Shown: positions 8,186 through 18,094, counted from the first letter of the stretch. The stretch is 64,000 nt of DNA from Phormidium tenue FACHB-1052 (GCF_014696675.1 NZ_JACJQN010000001.1:1-64000), one strand, 5' to 3'. Notes: generated from the sequence alone by a model not told the origin. Numbers and translations are program-made.

Positions 8186-9229
8186 CTAAACGGTCTCTAT
8201 TCTGGGTTCTCGAAACGCATCGACAATTTTTTTGATAAAGCTAGCTGTCGGTACGGCTAGCAGCAGCCCCAGAAATCCAGCAAACTTTGACCCGATCAGC
8301 AGCGCCAAAATAATCACCGCTGGGTTGAGGCCGGTAATGCCGCCCATCAGGCGCGGAGCCACCAAATTGTCGTTGATTTGCCCCAGCAAAAACGCTACAC
8401 CCAAGACTTTTAAAGCCAGCCATACATTTTGGAAAGCTAGCAGCGTGCTGATGCCCACGACCGCCACCGTGCCGCCAAAGGGAATAACGCTGACCAAGCC
8501 AATCACTAGACCAAACAGCAGACCAAAGGGCACGTTTAGCAAAATGAGGGCTGTTGACTGGGCCACGGCCAAAATTAGCGCTAGGGTGGCCTGCCCTGAA
8601 AAATAGCCCTGAAAGCTGGGCCGTAGAGAGTTACGAATTTGCGCTTGCCAAGAGGCCGGAAACCAGCTGAGCAAACCTTCCCAAAGCGCATCGCCATTGA
8701 TCACCAGCAGAATGGCCAGAACGGCGGTGATCAGCAGATTTAGGGCGCTGTCGAGGGTGCTGAGGGTAACGCTAATAGCTTGCGTGGTGGTTGCTTGCAG
8801 TGTGGTGGTGAGCTGATTGGCCGCCTGCACGGTGAGCTGATCGAGGTTGACGGGCAGGCTTTGAAAGATGGCCCGGTCTTCTAACAGCAGCAGCTGGGTT
8901 TTGGCCTGATCGATCCAGCCGGGCAGCCGTAGGGCAAAGTCGTTGAGCTGCTGCCACACCTGCGGTCCTAAAAAGACAACCAAGACAGTGGTAACTAAAC
9001 CAGCCAACAGCACCACTAGAGCCACCGCCAACCCTCTGGCTAACCCTCGCTGTTCTAGCCAGTCAATGGGGTAGTCGAGCAGAAAGGCGATCAGGCTGGC
9101 GGTGATAACGATGCTGGGAATGGGGTGCAACACCCCTCCTAGTTTGTATAGCAGCCAGCCGTTGAGACAAATTAAGGGGAAGGCTAGGCCTGCGATCGCC
9201 CATCGAGGCAGTTGAGACAAAGAGACCAT
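8186..9229 (-). CDS. AI-2E family (PerM/UPF0118) membrane protein
   Basis: 347-residue polytopic membrane protein of the AI-2E/PerM family. It shows the family layout: two to three N-terminal helices, a soluble amphipathic stretch (about 75-150; LPGWIDQAKTQLLLLEDRA), then paired hydrophobic helices and a terminal block LLGQINDNLVAPRLMGGITGLNPAVIILAL (shortened here to QINDNLVAPRLMGG). Family members are linked to export of small solutes or Na+(Li+)/H+ exchange; the substrate cannot be read from sequence. The start is 3 bp downstream of the phosphohexomutase stop, so the two are co-transcribed. A second paralogue is at 35124-36248. Confidence 0.85.
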   Translation of the reverse strand: MVSLSQLPRWAIAGLAFPLICLNGWLLYKLGGVLHPIPSIVITASLIAFLLDYPIDWLEQRGLARGLAVALVVLLAGLVTTVLVVFLGPQVWQQLNDFALRLPGWIDQAKTQLLLLEDRAIFQSLPVNLDQLTVQAANQLTTTLQATTTQAISVTLSTLDSALNLLITAVLAILLVINGDALWEGLLSWFPASWQAQIRNSLRPSFQGYFSGQATLALILAVAQSTALILLNVPFGLLFGLVIGLVSVIPFGGTVAVVGISTLLAFQNVWLALKVLGVAFLLGQINDNLVAPRLMGGITGLNPAVIILALLIGSKFAGFLGLLLAVPTASFIKKIVDAFREPRIETV

Positions 9230-9232
9230 GGT

Positions 9233-10771
9233 TTACCGTTCTAAAGCCGAAATATCTAGCTCGGCTAGGGAAGTGAAAAACGCCTGCAGGCGCTGCGCTA
9301 TTTTAGCCACTCCATCGGGCACATTCGACTCAATATTCAGCGGCAGCACCGGGTCGTGGAGCGACATCCGCATCATAAACCAGCCGTCTTCGTCGGGCGA
9401 CTGGCAGGCAACACGCACTCCTTCGTAGGTGTTGGGCACCACCGCCCAATCGGTCTGGGTGGCAACAAAGTCTTTGAGCTGATTCATGACTTCAGCACCA
9501 CGGCTCTGGGCATTGGCAGCCAGAATTGTGAGCCGATACTCCTGGCTGTCGTGGGGGTCTTGCAGCGTGGCAATTAGGTCGGTGAGGCGTTTGCCGGTGA
9601 GGCGGGCTTTGGCCAGTTCGACCAGCAGTTTGCTGACCAGGTAAGCGCCATCGTCTAAGAAGTAGTTTTCTTTCATGGCCCCGTGCCCCGAGGCCTCGAT
9701 CGCAAGCCAGCTAGGCTGACCGCTCTCGTTGAGCCGAATCGCCTCGTTGATCACATTCTTATAGCCCCGCTTAAAGCGATGGTGAATGCCCCCCAGGTCG
9801 CCTTCAATAAACCGGGTGAGCCCATCGGAGGTGGTGGAGTCGGTGACGATGGTGGTGCCGGGGTGCTCTTGCAGCACGATCGCAGAGATCAGCGCAATTA
9901 AACGGTTGCGGTTGAGTTCGCGCCCGTCGGCGTCTACCGCTGCGCCGCGATCGACATCAGTATCGAAAATTAGGCCAAAGTCGGCCCCCTGGGCGACTAC
10001 GGCTTGGCAGATCGAGGCGATCGCCGCTGCATCTTCAGGGTTGGGCACGTGGTTAGGGAAGGTGCCATCGGGGTCGAGGAATTGGCTGCCGGTGGTGTCT
10101 GCTCCCAGGGGTTCGAGCACCTGGCTGGCGAAAAAGCCGCCCGCCCCGTTGCCCGCATCGACAATAATTTTGAGCCCGTGCAGCGGTCGGTCAAAGTTGT
10201 CGGGATGGTTCACCGACTGGCGGATTTTCTGCACTAAGCCCGCCGCGTAGGCACCAATCAAGTCGCGGCTCTCTACTAATCCGGGGGCTGTCGCTGTAGA
10301 GAAATTGCCCCGCTCAGCCAATTCTAAAATGCGCGAAATATCCCCTTTGCCGAGACCACCCTGGCGAGTGAAAAACTTGAGGCCGTTGCGGTTGAAGGGC
10401 AGATGGCTGGCGGTCATCATAATCGCGCCGTGGCAGCTAAACTCGGGCAGCACGGTGGCCATAAACATAGCCGGGGTCGAGGCCATGCCCACATCCATCA
10501 CCCGACAGCCCAGGGAGGCCATGCCGTCGATCACGGCCTGCATTAGGGTGGGGCCAGAGAGGCGGCTGTCGCGACCGACAGCGATCGCCAATTCTGCCGC
10601 TGGCAGGCCTAACTCTGAAGCAAGCCAGGTGGCAAAAGCTTTGCCCAGAATGGTGGCCACGTCAGGGGTGAGGTTCACAGCTTGACCCGCCACCCCCTCT
10701 AGGGCAACGCCGCGAATGTCGGAGCCGTTTTGCAACGCGGCCCAGTTGATGGATGTGGTGGATGGGGGCAT
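9233..10771 (-). CDS. phosphoglucomutase/phosphomannomutase family protein
   Basis: 512-residue alpha-D-phosphohexomutase moving phosphate between C1 and C6 of hexose phosphates, feeding glycogen or nucleotide-sugar synthesis. The phosphoserine loop is MMTASHLPFNRNGLKFF with Ser122 (most relatives read TASHNP; this subgroup has SHLP). The Mg site FDTDVDRG has Asp270, Asp272 and Asp274. The sugar loop is EASGHGAMKEN, and a C-terminal phosphate-binding domain contains NTYEGVRV. AGGAG lies 12 nt before the ATG. It heads a two-gene unit with the AI-2E protein. Gluco- versus manno- preference cannot be decided. Confidence 0.9.
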   Translation of the reverse strand: MPPSTTSINWAALQNGSDIRGVALEGVAGQAVNLTPDVATILGKAFATWLASELGLPAAELAIAVGRDSRLSGPTLMQAVIDGMASLGCRVMDVGMASTPAMFMATVLPEFSCHGAIMMTASHLPFNRNGLKFFTRQGGLGKGDISRILELAERGNFSTATAPGLVESRDLIGAYAAGLVQKIRQSVNHPDNFDRPLHGLKIIVDAGNGAGGFFASQVLEPLGADTTGSQFLDPDGTFPNHVPNPEDAAAIASICQAVVAQGADFGLIFDTDVDRGAAVDADGRELNRNRLIALISAIVLQEHPGTTIVTDSTTSDGLTRFIEGDLGGIHHRFKRGYKNVINEAIRLNESGQPSWLAIEASGHGAMKENYFLDDGAYLVSKLLVELAKARLTGKRLTDLIATLQDPHDSQEYRLTILAANAQSRGAEVMNQLKDFVATQTDWAVVPNTYEGVRVACQSPDEDGWFMMRMSLHDPVLPLNIESNVPDGVAKIAQRLQAFFTSLAELDISALER

Positions 10772-10934
10772 GGGGGGCGATCGCTCCTGCTGTCGTCCCC
10801 TTCACCATAGAAGCAGCCCCCGGTTTCCGCCGATTTCTTCAGCTTTTTTGCACCTGATCGCTAAGTTCCAACCCATTCAAGCAGCTTCCCTTAAGGAAGC
10901 CACTAAACTTAAAACAAGCCCATCGGTAACTGCT

Positions 10935-11498
10935 ATGGTCGCCTACTCCCAACCCTGGACTACCCGCGATCTGGCCGCCATGCCCGACGACGGCGGCTGG
11001 AAGCGCTACGAAATTATTGACGGAGAGCTCTACGTGACCCGTGCCCCCCACATTCGCCACCAGGGTACAGCCGGAAAGCTGCATGTACGTTTAGAAAACT
11101 GGTCTGAGCAGACGGGGTTGGGCTCTGCATTTCAGGCTCCGGGGGTCGTTTTTACCCCTACAGATGCTGTGATTCCTGATGTGGTGTGGATTAGCCAAAC
11201 ACGTTTAGCCGATGGGGTAGACGATGCGGGGCATCTCATTGTGGCCCCAGAGCTGATGGTGGAGGTGCTTTCCCCCGGCGACCTCAACGAGCAGCGCGAT
11301 CGCGAAGTTAAGCTCAAACTCTATTCCCGCTACGGGGTGCAGGAATATTGGATCGTCAACTGGCAACTCAAAACCCTGGAAATCTATCGTCGCGCTGAAG
11401 CCCAGCTCCAGTTGGTCGGTACGCTCTTGGTTGACGACACGCTATCGTCTCCGCTACTGCCAGGCTTCAGTACTCCCATGGCTGAGTTCTTTCGCTAA
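10935..11498 (+). CDS. Uma2 family protein (PD-(D/E)XK nuclease fold)
   Basis: 187 residues of the Uma2/DUF820 family, very expanded in cyanobacteria and built on a restriction-endonuclease-like fold. Seen: the N-terminal block DGGWKRYEIIDGELY, HQGTAGKLHVRLENW, then the catalytic-type residues: Asp in VIPDVVWI, Glu-x-Leu-Ser in LMVEVLSPG, and REVKLKLYSRYGVQEYWIVN. The ATG at 10935 suits the family N-terminus. The upstream 10783-10857 and the 3' half recur at 17049-17413 as a decayed second copy. Function of the family in vivo is unknown; an association with transposition or defence has been suggested. Confidence 0.88.
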   Translation: MVAYSQPWTTRDLAAMPDDGGWKRYEIIDGELYVTRAPHIRHQGTAGKLHVRLENWSEQTGLGSAFQAPGVVFTPTDAVIPDVVWISQTRLADGVDDAGHLIVAPELMVEVLSPGDLNEQRDREVKLKLYSRYGVQEYWIVNWQLKTLEIYRRAEAQLQLVGTLLVDDTLSSPLLPGFSTPMAEFFR

Positions 11499-11626
11499 GT
11501 CAGCACAGCCTCAGTAGGTCGAAAGCAAATTCTCGCAAGGGAGCTAGCCCACCCTGCGGGAAGCAAGCTACGCTCTTAATTCCTCTGCCCAGCTGGAAGC
11601 AGGACCTTGAACAGGAATTGTATGGG

Positions 11627-14600
11627 TTAGGAGTCTATTGAATGATTTTGAGCGACAGCATGGTTTAGCTTAGTGCCTGTGACGGTCATCAAAGCTCGAA
11701 CCAAACGTTCTGGCTCCAATGGCTTGGTGACATGGTTCGCAAAACCACTCTTGATCGATCGCTGGCAATCTTCCTCTCTGGCATAGGCAGTGAGGCAGAT
11801 CGCTGGAATCTGTCCCCCTTTTGTAGCCGGTAGGGCTCGTACCTGCTGGATCAGAGCATAGCCATCCACATCAGGCATCGCAATATCGCTGACCAACACA
11901 TCTGGTTGAAACGACTCCAAACTGGCTAGCACTTCTGATGCGGAGGCAACCGCCAGAACTTCTGCTCCATATTCAGTCAGTAATACCGTCAATAGCTCAC
12001 GGGCATCAAGTTCATCATCGACGGCCAGCACTCGAATTCCGGCAAGATTGAGTTCCTGCTGTGGCACCCCATCTGCCGGTTGAATTGCCGGGGTAACATT
12101 CAGGAGGGGCAATCTAACGGTAAAGGTAGCTCCAAACCCGTCACCGGGGCTTTCGGCTGTGATTGTGCCATTGTGAGCTTCAACCAACTGACGAACAATG
12201 GCTAAACCTAGACCTAACCCGCCGTATTGGCGCGTAATCGAGGCGTCCTCTTGCCGGAAGGTCTCAAAAATATGGGGAAGAAACTCTGGGTTGATCCCTT
12301 TGCCGGTGTCTTTTACAGTAATTTCTGCTTGATGGCCAACCCTTTCCATATAGATGTCAACCTGGCCGCCCTGGGGAGTAAATTTGATAGCGTTGGACAA
12401 TAGGTTCCAGACAATTTGCTGTAAGCGCGCAGCATCACCAGACACTTGCCCAATATTGGGCAACATTGAATGTAGCGAAATTGATTTAGCGGCAGCGTTT
12501 GAGCTAACTGTTTCGATCGCCGATTTAATGACAAACGATAAATTGACAGAATCGACATTTAAGCTGAGTTTGCCGCGCAGGATTTTGGCAATATCCAGCA
12601 GGTCGTCAATCAACTCGGTCTGCAATTTGGCATTGCGTTCGATCGTCGCCAGCGCTTCAGCCGTTTTAGCGTCATCAAGCTTCCGCATTTGCAACAGCTT
12701 TGCCCAACCCAGGATGGGATTCAGCGGCGATCGCAACTCGTGGGAAAGCACGGCCAGAAACTCATCTTTGATGCGGTTGGCGCGTTCAGCCGCTTCCCGC
12801 GCGGCTTGCTCTTGCTGAAAGAGCTGTTCGCGTGCGGCCTCGGCTCGCTTGCGATCCGTAATATCGGTCAACATACCCAGGTAGCCCGCAACTTCACCCG
12901 TTTCGCGCTGTAGGGCGGTCGCAGTGCCTTGAATCCAAGTTACTTTGCCTTGCGGCGTTTGAAAGCGGTATTCAGCCGCAAACACCTGGGCATTTTGAGC
13001 CGCTTGATACCATACGTCTGCAACCCGCTCTCGATCGTCGGGGTGGAGCGCAGACACCCATCCTGTGCCTTGAGCGGCCTCGAGTGACATGCCTGCCATC
13101 TCACACCAGCGCTCGTTGACATAGAGGCAGTTGCCGTCTGGATCGGTCATAAAAATGCCAACCGGGGCGTGACTGGTGAGGGTGCGGAATCGAGTTTCAC
13201 TCTCGCGTCGTGCTTCCTCCGCCTGTTTGCGAGCGGTGATATCCATCACCGTGCCAATAAACCGCAGCGGCTTCCCAACCGCATCAAAATAGGTTTGCCC
13301 TTTGGCAGCAATCCAGCGTTCAATCCCATCTTGAATGCCGATGGTTCGATATTCTGCGTCATAGCTGCCGCTGCTGGCCGGGTTAAAGGACCACTGCACG
13401 ACCTGTTCTAAGCGTTCACGATCAGCAGGATGCAGTCCCTCAAAAAAGATCTCTACGCTGCTCTCTGCTTCTGGCGGCAACCCAAACATCGCTTTGCAAC
13501 CCGCATCCCAGGTGAGTTGGTTGGTGATCAGATTCCAGTCCCAGGTGCCCAGCTGGGCAGACTCGATCGCCATGCGGAGGCGGTCTTCACTCTGGCGCAG
13601 AGCGGCTTCGGCCTGCTTGCGCTCGGTCATATCGCTATGCACACCGACCCATTCTCGAATCGCGCCATTTTTCTCAAACACGGGCACGGCTCGCACAGTC
13701 ATGTGACGATACACGCCGTCATGTCGGCGCAAGCGATGCTCAAATTCATAAAGGCTACGGTTCTCTAAGGCAATTGACCAGGCTTGAGTGGTGGCTGCGC
13801 GATCGTCGGGATGCACGGCGTCGAGCCAGCCCCAGCCTTTCAATTCGTCGAAAGTTTGCCCGGTGAAGGCGCTCCAAGCGGGTTGCGGGGTCTTAAACTC
13901 GCCCCGATCGCCTAGCTCATTCCAGATGATTTGAGCGGTGGCTTCGATCAGCGATCGGTAACGCTCTTCACTGGCTTGTAAAGCGGCTTCTGTCTGTTTC
14001 CGCTGACTGACATCCTCAAACAAAATGGCAATTTTTCGGCTTTCGGGTTGCCCGATGCGGAAGGTTGACACATCAAACCACCGACCCAACGCTTCCGAAT
14101 AGTTTGCGTAACGGGCAGGTTCCCCCGTCAGGGCAACCCTGCCATAGAGGTCGAGCCAGTACTGTTCCAGTTCTGGGTTCAGCTCGCGGCCTGTTGTGCC
14201 CTGGGCATCTTTCAACCCTGAGTGCTTTTCAAAAGCTGAGTTGATTTCTAACAAGCGGTAATCGATGGGCTGATTGTCTGCGTCAAACAGCACTTCAGCT
14301 ATGCAAAAGCCTTGATTCATATTCTCAAACAGGGCGCGGTAGCGCTCCTCCGAGAGCCGCAATGCTTCCTCGGCTTGTTTGCGCTCTTCTTCGATGCGCA
14401 CGCGATCGCTAATGTCGATCACAGAGCCGATGTAGCCCTTAAACTCCCCGTCCTCACCAAACCAGGGACTGGCTGCGTCGATCGCCCAGCAATATTCCCC
14501 ATCGTTGCGCCGCAAGCGATACTCCAACCGGAAGGCGGCGTGACGTTCGGTTGCCTGTAAGAAGATGTGTTTGGCGGATTCGCCGTCGTCGGGGTGCACG

Positions 14601-16798
14601 GCATCGAGCCAACCCAGCCCCAAACCGGTCTGCTCCGTTTGTCCAGTGAAGTCGTACCAACCCCGGTTGAGATAGGTACAGTAGCCCGTGGAGTCTGTCA
14701 CCCAAATCATCACTGGCGCATTGTCTGCCATATGACGAAAGCGTTCTTCACTCTGACGCAGCACTGCTTCTGCCTCAATTCGTTCCGTAATCTCTTCACA
14801 AACGGTGCTGATGCCAACCACCTCGCCGCTCACCTTTAAGGGCAGAAAATGTTCTAGCCAGGTGCGCTGTACGCCAGGTTGCGCTGGCGTTTCACCCTGA
14901 ATTTTGACATTGAGCAGCGGTTCTCCCGTTTTCAGAATCGGCTGTAGCAGTTGCTCGATCGTATCTCCCAGTTCGGGGAACAGGTCCCGCACCGTATGCC
15001 CAATATGGGCGTCAACTGGTAGTCCGTTGATGTCTGCTAGCTGTTGATTGATCCGCACAAAGCGGAGGTCTGTATCTAGAACATTCAGGCCAATCGGGGC
15101 AGACTGATAAATCGCTTCGATTTCTGCCAGCTGTCGCTGCAACAAGGCCTTGCTGCGCTTGATGTCATCAATGTTTGTAATGGTGCCAATCCAGCTGGTG
15201 ATTTGGTTTTGACCGTCACGGGTCGGAATGGCCCTGCAGATAAACCACTGATACTCCCCGTCCCAACGGCGAAAGCGGCATTCAGTCTCAAATGGTTCTC
15301 CATGGGCGATCGCCTCTTGCCACTGCGCTAAAGTGCGATCGCGATCGCTGGGGTGAACGGCATTGGCTTTCGGAATGCCGATCGACTCGGCTTCACTCAT
15401 TCCGGTGTATTCGTACCAGCGCTGATTTCGATAGGTGACAATTCCAGCAGCATCGGCGGTCCAAACCATCTGCGGCATGGCTTCCGCTAGCTCTCGGTAG
15501 CGCTGCTGGCTGGCTTTGAGTTCAGCGGCATCCTGACTGCGCTCTGTGATGTCTAAAAAGGCTCCAACAACCCCTCTAATTTGGTTCTGCTCATCTCGCA
15601 GGGGTGTGGCATAGGAAAGTAGCTGATGTACCTTGCCATTTGGCAGCAGAATGTCAAACTCTGCGTCTCGCACCTCTACCCCCAGCCGGGCAGCCATCTG
15701 CATCGGCAAATCAGCCACAGGAATTTCCTGACCGTTTTGAAGCACCCGATAGGCAGGTTGCTGATCGGCAGGAGCGCTCTTGGAAACATTGCTGTCAGGG
15801 CTAACGCCGAGCAGCTGCCGCAGGTAGGCATTGTTGTGCATTTGGGCACAGGTAGGGTCGGTGGCGATCGCAATTCCCACCGGCATGATGTCTAACAGGC
15901 TTTGGAGTTCAGCAACCCGGTTGGTCAAATCTTGGTTGAGCTGTTGAACCGCTGTCTCTTGTCGCTGCAAATTGGCCACAGTCTGGTTCAATTGCAACTC
16001 TAGCTGCCTGTGCTCCGTCACATCTCGCCAGGAGGCAACAAAGCCATCCTTCAGTTTGGCGGCGCGAATATCAAACGCTCGAATTAGCTGCTGTTTATCG
16101 TCATCGCCATAACTATCCTCGTAAACGAGGGAGTCTTTAATCAACGGTTCAGCCGTCTCAACGACCTGGCAATATTCCTCAAACAACCCCGACTCGCGAT
16201 GGGCGGGCAGCATCTCGCATAACCCTCGACCAAGCTGCATTTCTTTGGTCATCCGGTTGTTTTCACAGGCGGCTTGGTTGAGATAGTCGATGCGAAAGTC
16301 TACAATCTGCCCCGACTCGTCTCGCTGGGCCGAGAAGATGCCAAAGCAGTCCAGCATATTTTCAACCGATGTTTGAAACTGCTCCTGGCTGCGCTGTAGT
16401 TCCCGGCGTAGCTCAGCGTTTTCGATCGCGTCTCGCATGGCCAGGCGCAAGTCCTCGGGCGTCATGCGGTCTTGCACCAAGTAGTCTGCGGCCCCCTGTT
16501 TGAATGCCCGCACGGCTAGCTCCGCATCATCGCGGTCAACCACGACGATGGGGGGGCAGCGATCGCCCATTTGCTCCTGCAAGAGCCGCAGCACCGTGAC
16601 GCTACTGGATTGTGGACGGTGAAGGCCCAGCAGAATGCCATCCACCGCCTGCGATGCCGACAGCATCCACGCGGAGGGCTGATACGGCTCCGACAAGATG
16701 CTGTACTCAACACTCCTATCCTGCTGTAATTGCTGCCTGTAGCCTTGGTCCCCTTCCTCTGAGTCAGCAATGACAAGAAGTGTTCGGTGAGTGGGCAT
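11627..16798 (-). CDS. hybrid sensor histidine kinase with nine PAS domains and two receiver domains
   Basis: 1,723 residues, cytoplasmic (no TM segment). Order: degenerate receiver (1-128), about nine PAS/PAC units (starting near SVENMLDCFG, LQSLLDIMPVG, YRELAEAMPQM, AIYQSAPIGLN, RFRHMADNAPV, RYRALFENMNQ, RYRSLIEATAQ, RLRMAIESAQL, RFRTLTSHAPV), HisKA with LSHELRSPL (His1353), HATPase with NLLSNAIKF, DTGKGI and GGLGLGLA, and a C-terminal receiver (1587-1704) with phospho-acceptor Asp1638 in VSDIAMPD. The first receiver lacks the acceptor Asp (Gly58 in GILLGLHRP) and the conserved Lys (Gln109), so it is probably a non-phosphorylated protein-protein module. No response regulator is adjacent. 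It lies between two Uma2 copies. The input signal is unknown. Confidence 0.93.
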   Translation of the reverse strand: MPTHRTLLVIADSEEGDQGYRQQLQQDRSVEYSILSEPYQPSAWMLSASQAVDGILLGLHRPQSSSVTVLRLLQEQMGDRCPPIVVVDRDDAELAVRAFKQGAADYLVQDRMTPEDLRLAMRDAIENAELRRELQRSQEQFQTSVENMLDCFGIFSAQRDESGQIVDFRIDYLNQAACENNRMTKEMQLGRGLCEMLPAHRESGLFEEYCQVVETAEPLIKDSLVYEDSYGDDDKQQLIRAFDIRAAKLKDGFVASWRDVTEHRQLELQLNQTVANLQRQETAVQQLNQDLTNRVAELQSLLDIMPVGIAIATDPTCAQMHNNAYLRQLLGVSPDSNVSKSAPADQQPAYRVLQNGQEIPVADLPMQMAARLGVEVRDAEFDILLPNGKVHQLLSYATPLRDEQNQIRGVVGAFLDITERSQDAAELKASQQRYRELAEAMPQMVWTADAAGIVTYRNQRWYEYTGMSEAESIGIPKANAVHPSDRDRTLAQWQEAIAHGEPFETECRFRRWDGEYQWFICRAIPTRDGQNQITSWIGTITNIDDIKRSKALLQRQLAEIEAIYQSAPIGLNVLDTDLRFVRINQQLADINGLPVDAHIGHTVRDLFPELGDTIEQLLQPILKTGEPLLNVKIQGETPAQPGVQRTWLEHFLPLKVSGEVVGISTVCEEITERIEAEAVLRQSEERFRHMADNAPVMIWVTDSTGYCTYLNRGWYDFTGQTEQTGLGLGWLDAVHPDDGESAKHIFLQATERHAAFRLEYRLRRNDGEYCWAIDAASPWFGEDGEFKGYIGSVIDISDRVRIEEERKQAEEALRLSEERYRALFENMNQGFCIAEVLFDADNQPIDYRLLEINSAFEKHSGLKDAQGTTGRELNPELEQYWLDLYGRVALTGEPARYANYSEALGRWFDVSTFRIGQPESRKIAILFEDVSQRKQTEAALQASEERYRSLIEATAQIIWNELGDRGEFKTPQPAWSAFTGQTFDELKGWGWLDAVHPDDRAATTQAWSIALENRSLYEFEHRLRRHDGVYRHMTVRAVPVFEKNGAIREWVGVHSDMTERKQAEAALRQSEDRLRMAIESAQLGTWDWNLITNQLTWDAGCKAMFGLPPEAESSVEIFFEGLHPADRERLEQVVQWSFNPASSGSYDAEYRTIGIQDGIERWIAAKGQTYFDAVGKPLRFIGTVMDITARKQAEEARRESETRFRTLTSHAPVGIFMTDPDGNCLYVNERWCEMAGMSLEAAQGTGWVSALHPDDRERVADVWYQAAQNAQVFAAEYRFQTPQGKVTWIQGTATALQRETGEVAGYLGMLTDITDRKRAEAAREQLFQQEQAAREAAERANRIKDEFLAVLSHELRSPLNPILGWAKLLQMRKLDDAKTAEALATIERNAKLQTELIDDLLDIAKILRGKLSLNVDSVNLSFVIKSAIETVSSNAAAKSISLHSMLPNIGQVSGDAARLQQIVWNLLSNAIKFTPQGGQVDIYMERVGHQAEITVKDTGKGINPEFLPHIFETFRQEDASITRQYGGLGLGLAIVRQLVEAHNGTITAESPGDGFGATFTVRLPLLNVTPAIQPADGVPQQELNLAGIRVLAVDDELDARELLTVLLTEYGAEVLAVASASEVLASLESFQPDVLVSDIAMPDVDGYALIQQVRALPATKGGQIPAICLTAYAREEDCQRSIKSGFANHVTKPLEPERLVRALMTVTGTKLNHAVAQNHSIDS

Positions 16799-17048
16799 GT
16801 AGAAACCTAACCTGCAAAGTAACGTGAAGCGAAGCTACAGAGTTTGAAATATTTTGGGTAGAAAAAATATTCTAAATATGAATCAAATATGAAAAAAGTT
16901 ATCAAATACAGCGATTCCAAGGAAGAACCTGCTCAGACATTATCACTGTGACCGCTTCCCTAGTACCCCTCCCATAGAACCCTGAAGCGCGGGGTCTTAA
17001 AAATTATACTCATTGGGTCTCAGGAATAGGTGAGTAACGCCTATAAAT
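16799..17048. other. AT-rich gap upstream of the PAS kinase
   Basis: About 250 bp between the kinase start and the Uma2 remnant. It is AT-rich near the kinase (TATTTTGGGTAGAAAAAATA) and presumably holds the kinase promoter. No gene or clear structure seen. Confidence 0.4.
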
Positions 17049-17413
17049 GCTCCTACTGTTGTCCCCTTCACCATAGAAGCAGCCCTTGACTTCTGCCAAT
17101 TTCTTCAGCTTTTTAGCACCTGAGGCTGATGGTATGGACGATGGGGACACCTCATTGTGGCTCTAGAGCTATGGTAGAGGTGCTTTCCTCGGTGATCTGA
17201 ACGAGCAGCGAGATAGAGAAGTTAAGCTCAAACTCTATTCCCGCTACGGGGTGCAGGAGTATTGGATTGTTAGCTGGCACCTCAAAACCCTGAAAATTTA
17301 TCGTCGCGCCGAGGCTCAGGTTCAGTTGGTCAGGACGCTATTGGAGGGTGACGCCCTAAACTCTCCGTATATTGCCAGGTTTTAGCACCCCAATGACTGA
17401 GATTTTTCGCTAG
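17049..17413 (+). pseudogene. decayed duplicate of the Uma2 gene and its upstream region
   Basis: 17049-17123 matches the upstream region at 10783-10857 (GTCCCCTTCACCATAGAAGC is identical). The copy then jumps to the 3' half of Uma2: 17124-17413 matches 11209-11498, for example the shared GTTAAGCTCAAACTCTATTC. About 350 bp between the blocks are missing, and small indels break the frame (GAGCTATGGTAGAGG against GAGCTGATGGTGGAGG). It cannot encode a functional protein. With the intact gene it forms direct repeats around the PAS kinase. Confidence 0.88.
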
Positions 17414-17516
17414 TGCTGGGTGGCACTATTAACACCACCATTCAGATTGAAGTACTGCAATATGAATAGGCTATCCGTGAGCTAACCGCTGGAATACTTA
17501 CGCCCTTGAGGATTAG

Positions 17517-18059
17517 TTAAGTGAAGTCTTTCTGAACTTGGGTAATAGCCTGGTGAAAAACATCTGAATGAATCCAGCCGACAAAACCCCCAAAAACCAT
17601 ATTTCCTTTTTCATCTGCAATAAATACATGATCTACACCTACAGGATTTTTCCAAGTTTTTACCACTGAGCCATCACAAAGCTGAAACTGTGATACTGCA
17701 CGGTTAAAATCCCGCCTATGGGCTTGAGTCATTCCTGGCACTTGATTCAGAATACTTATAACTTTCTTTGTGATATTAGACGTGGATCTTTGACTTTCAG
17801 CTTCCTGCTTGCAATCCTGTGAATCATCTACAGGGGTTTGATATCCGTTGCCTTCACAATATTCCTTGAGAATTTCGTATGACTCATTAATCTTCTGCAA
17901 CCTTTGATGAGCGCGTTTCTGTAAATTAGAATTGCCATGAAATCGATCTGGATGCCAAATCTGAACTAGTTCCTTGTAAGAGGTTCTAATTTCGTCCAAG
18001 GAAGCACCTGGCTTAAGTTCAAGAACTGCTAAGTGTTTATGAATATTTTGATTGTCCAT
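17517..18059 (-). CDS. J-domain protein with a C-terminal module shared with the adjacent LRAT-like protein
   Basis: 180 residues. A J domain occupies about 7-70 with the Hsp70-stimulating HPD at 36-38 (QIWHPDRFHG) and the closing INESYEILKE helix. A hydrophilic linker (72-95) follows. The second half (about 110-178: RRDFNRAVSQFQLCDG, GVDHVFIAD, FGGFVGW) is not a known DnaJ zinc or substrate domain. The same residues with the same spacing occur at the end of the LRAT-like protein encoded 35 bp upstream. The region is visibly AT-richer than its neighbours, suggesting transfer. Probably a dedicated co-chaperone or adaptor for a nearby partner; that is inference. Confidence 0.75.
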   Translation of the reverse strand: MDNQNIHKHLAVLELKPGASLDEIRTSYKELVQIWHPDRFHGNSNLQKRAHQRLQKINESYEILKEYCEGNGYQTPVDDSQDCKQEAESQRSTSNITKKVISILNQVPGMTQAHRRDFNRAVSQFQLCDGSVVKTWKNPVGVDHVFIADEKGNMVFGGFVGWIHSDVFHQAITQVQKDFT

Positions 18060-18094
18060 ATTTCAATTACTTTTTTAAACACGAAAATGTTGCA

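Noticed and set aside
10783-17413. A composite transposon or insertion sequence around the PAS kinase.
   Set aside because: The repeats are Uma2 copies, with no transposase, terminal inverted repeats or target duplications seen.
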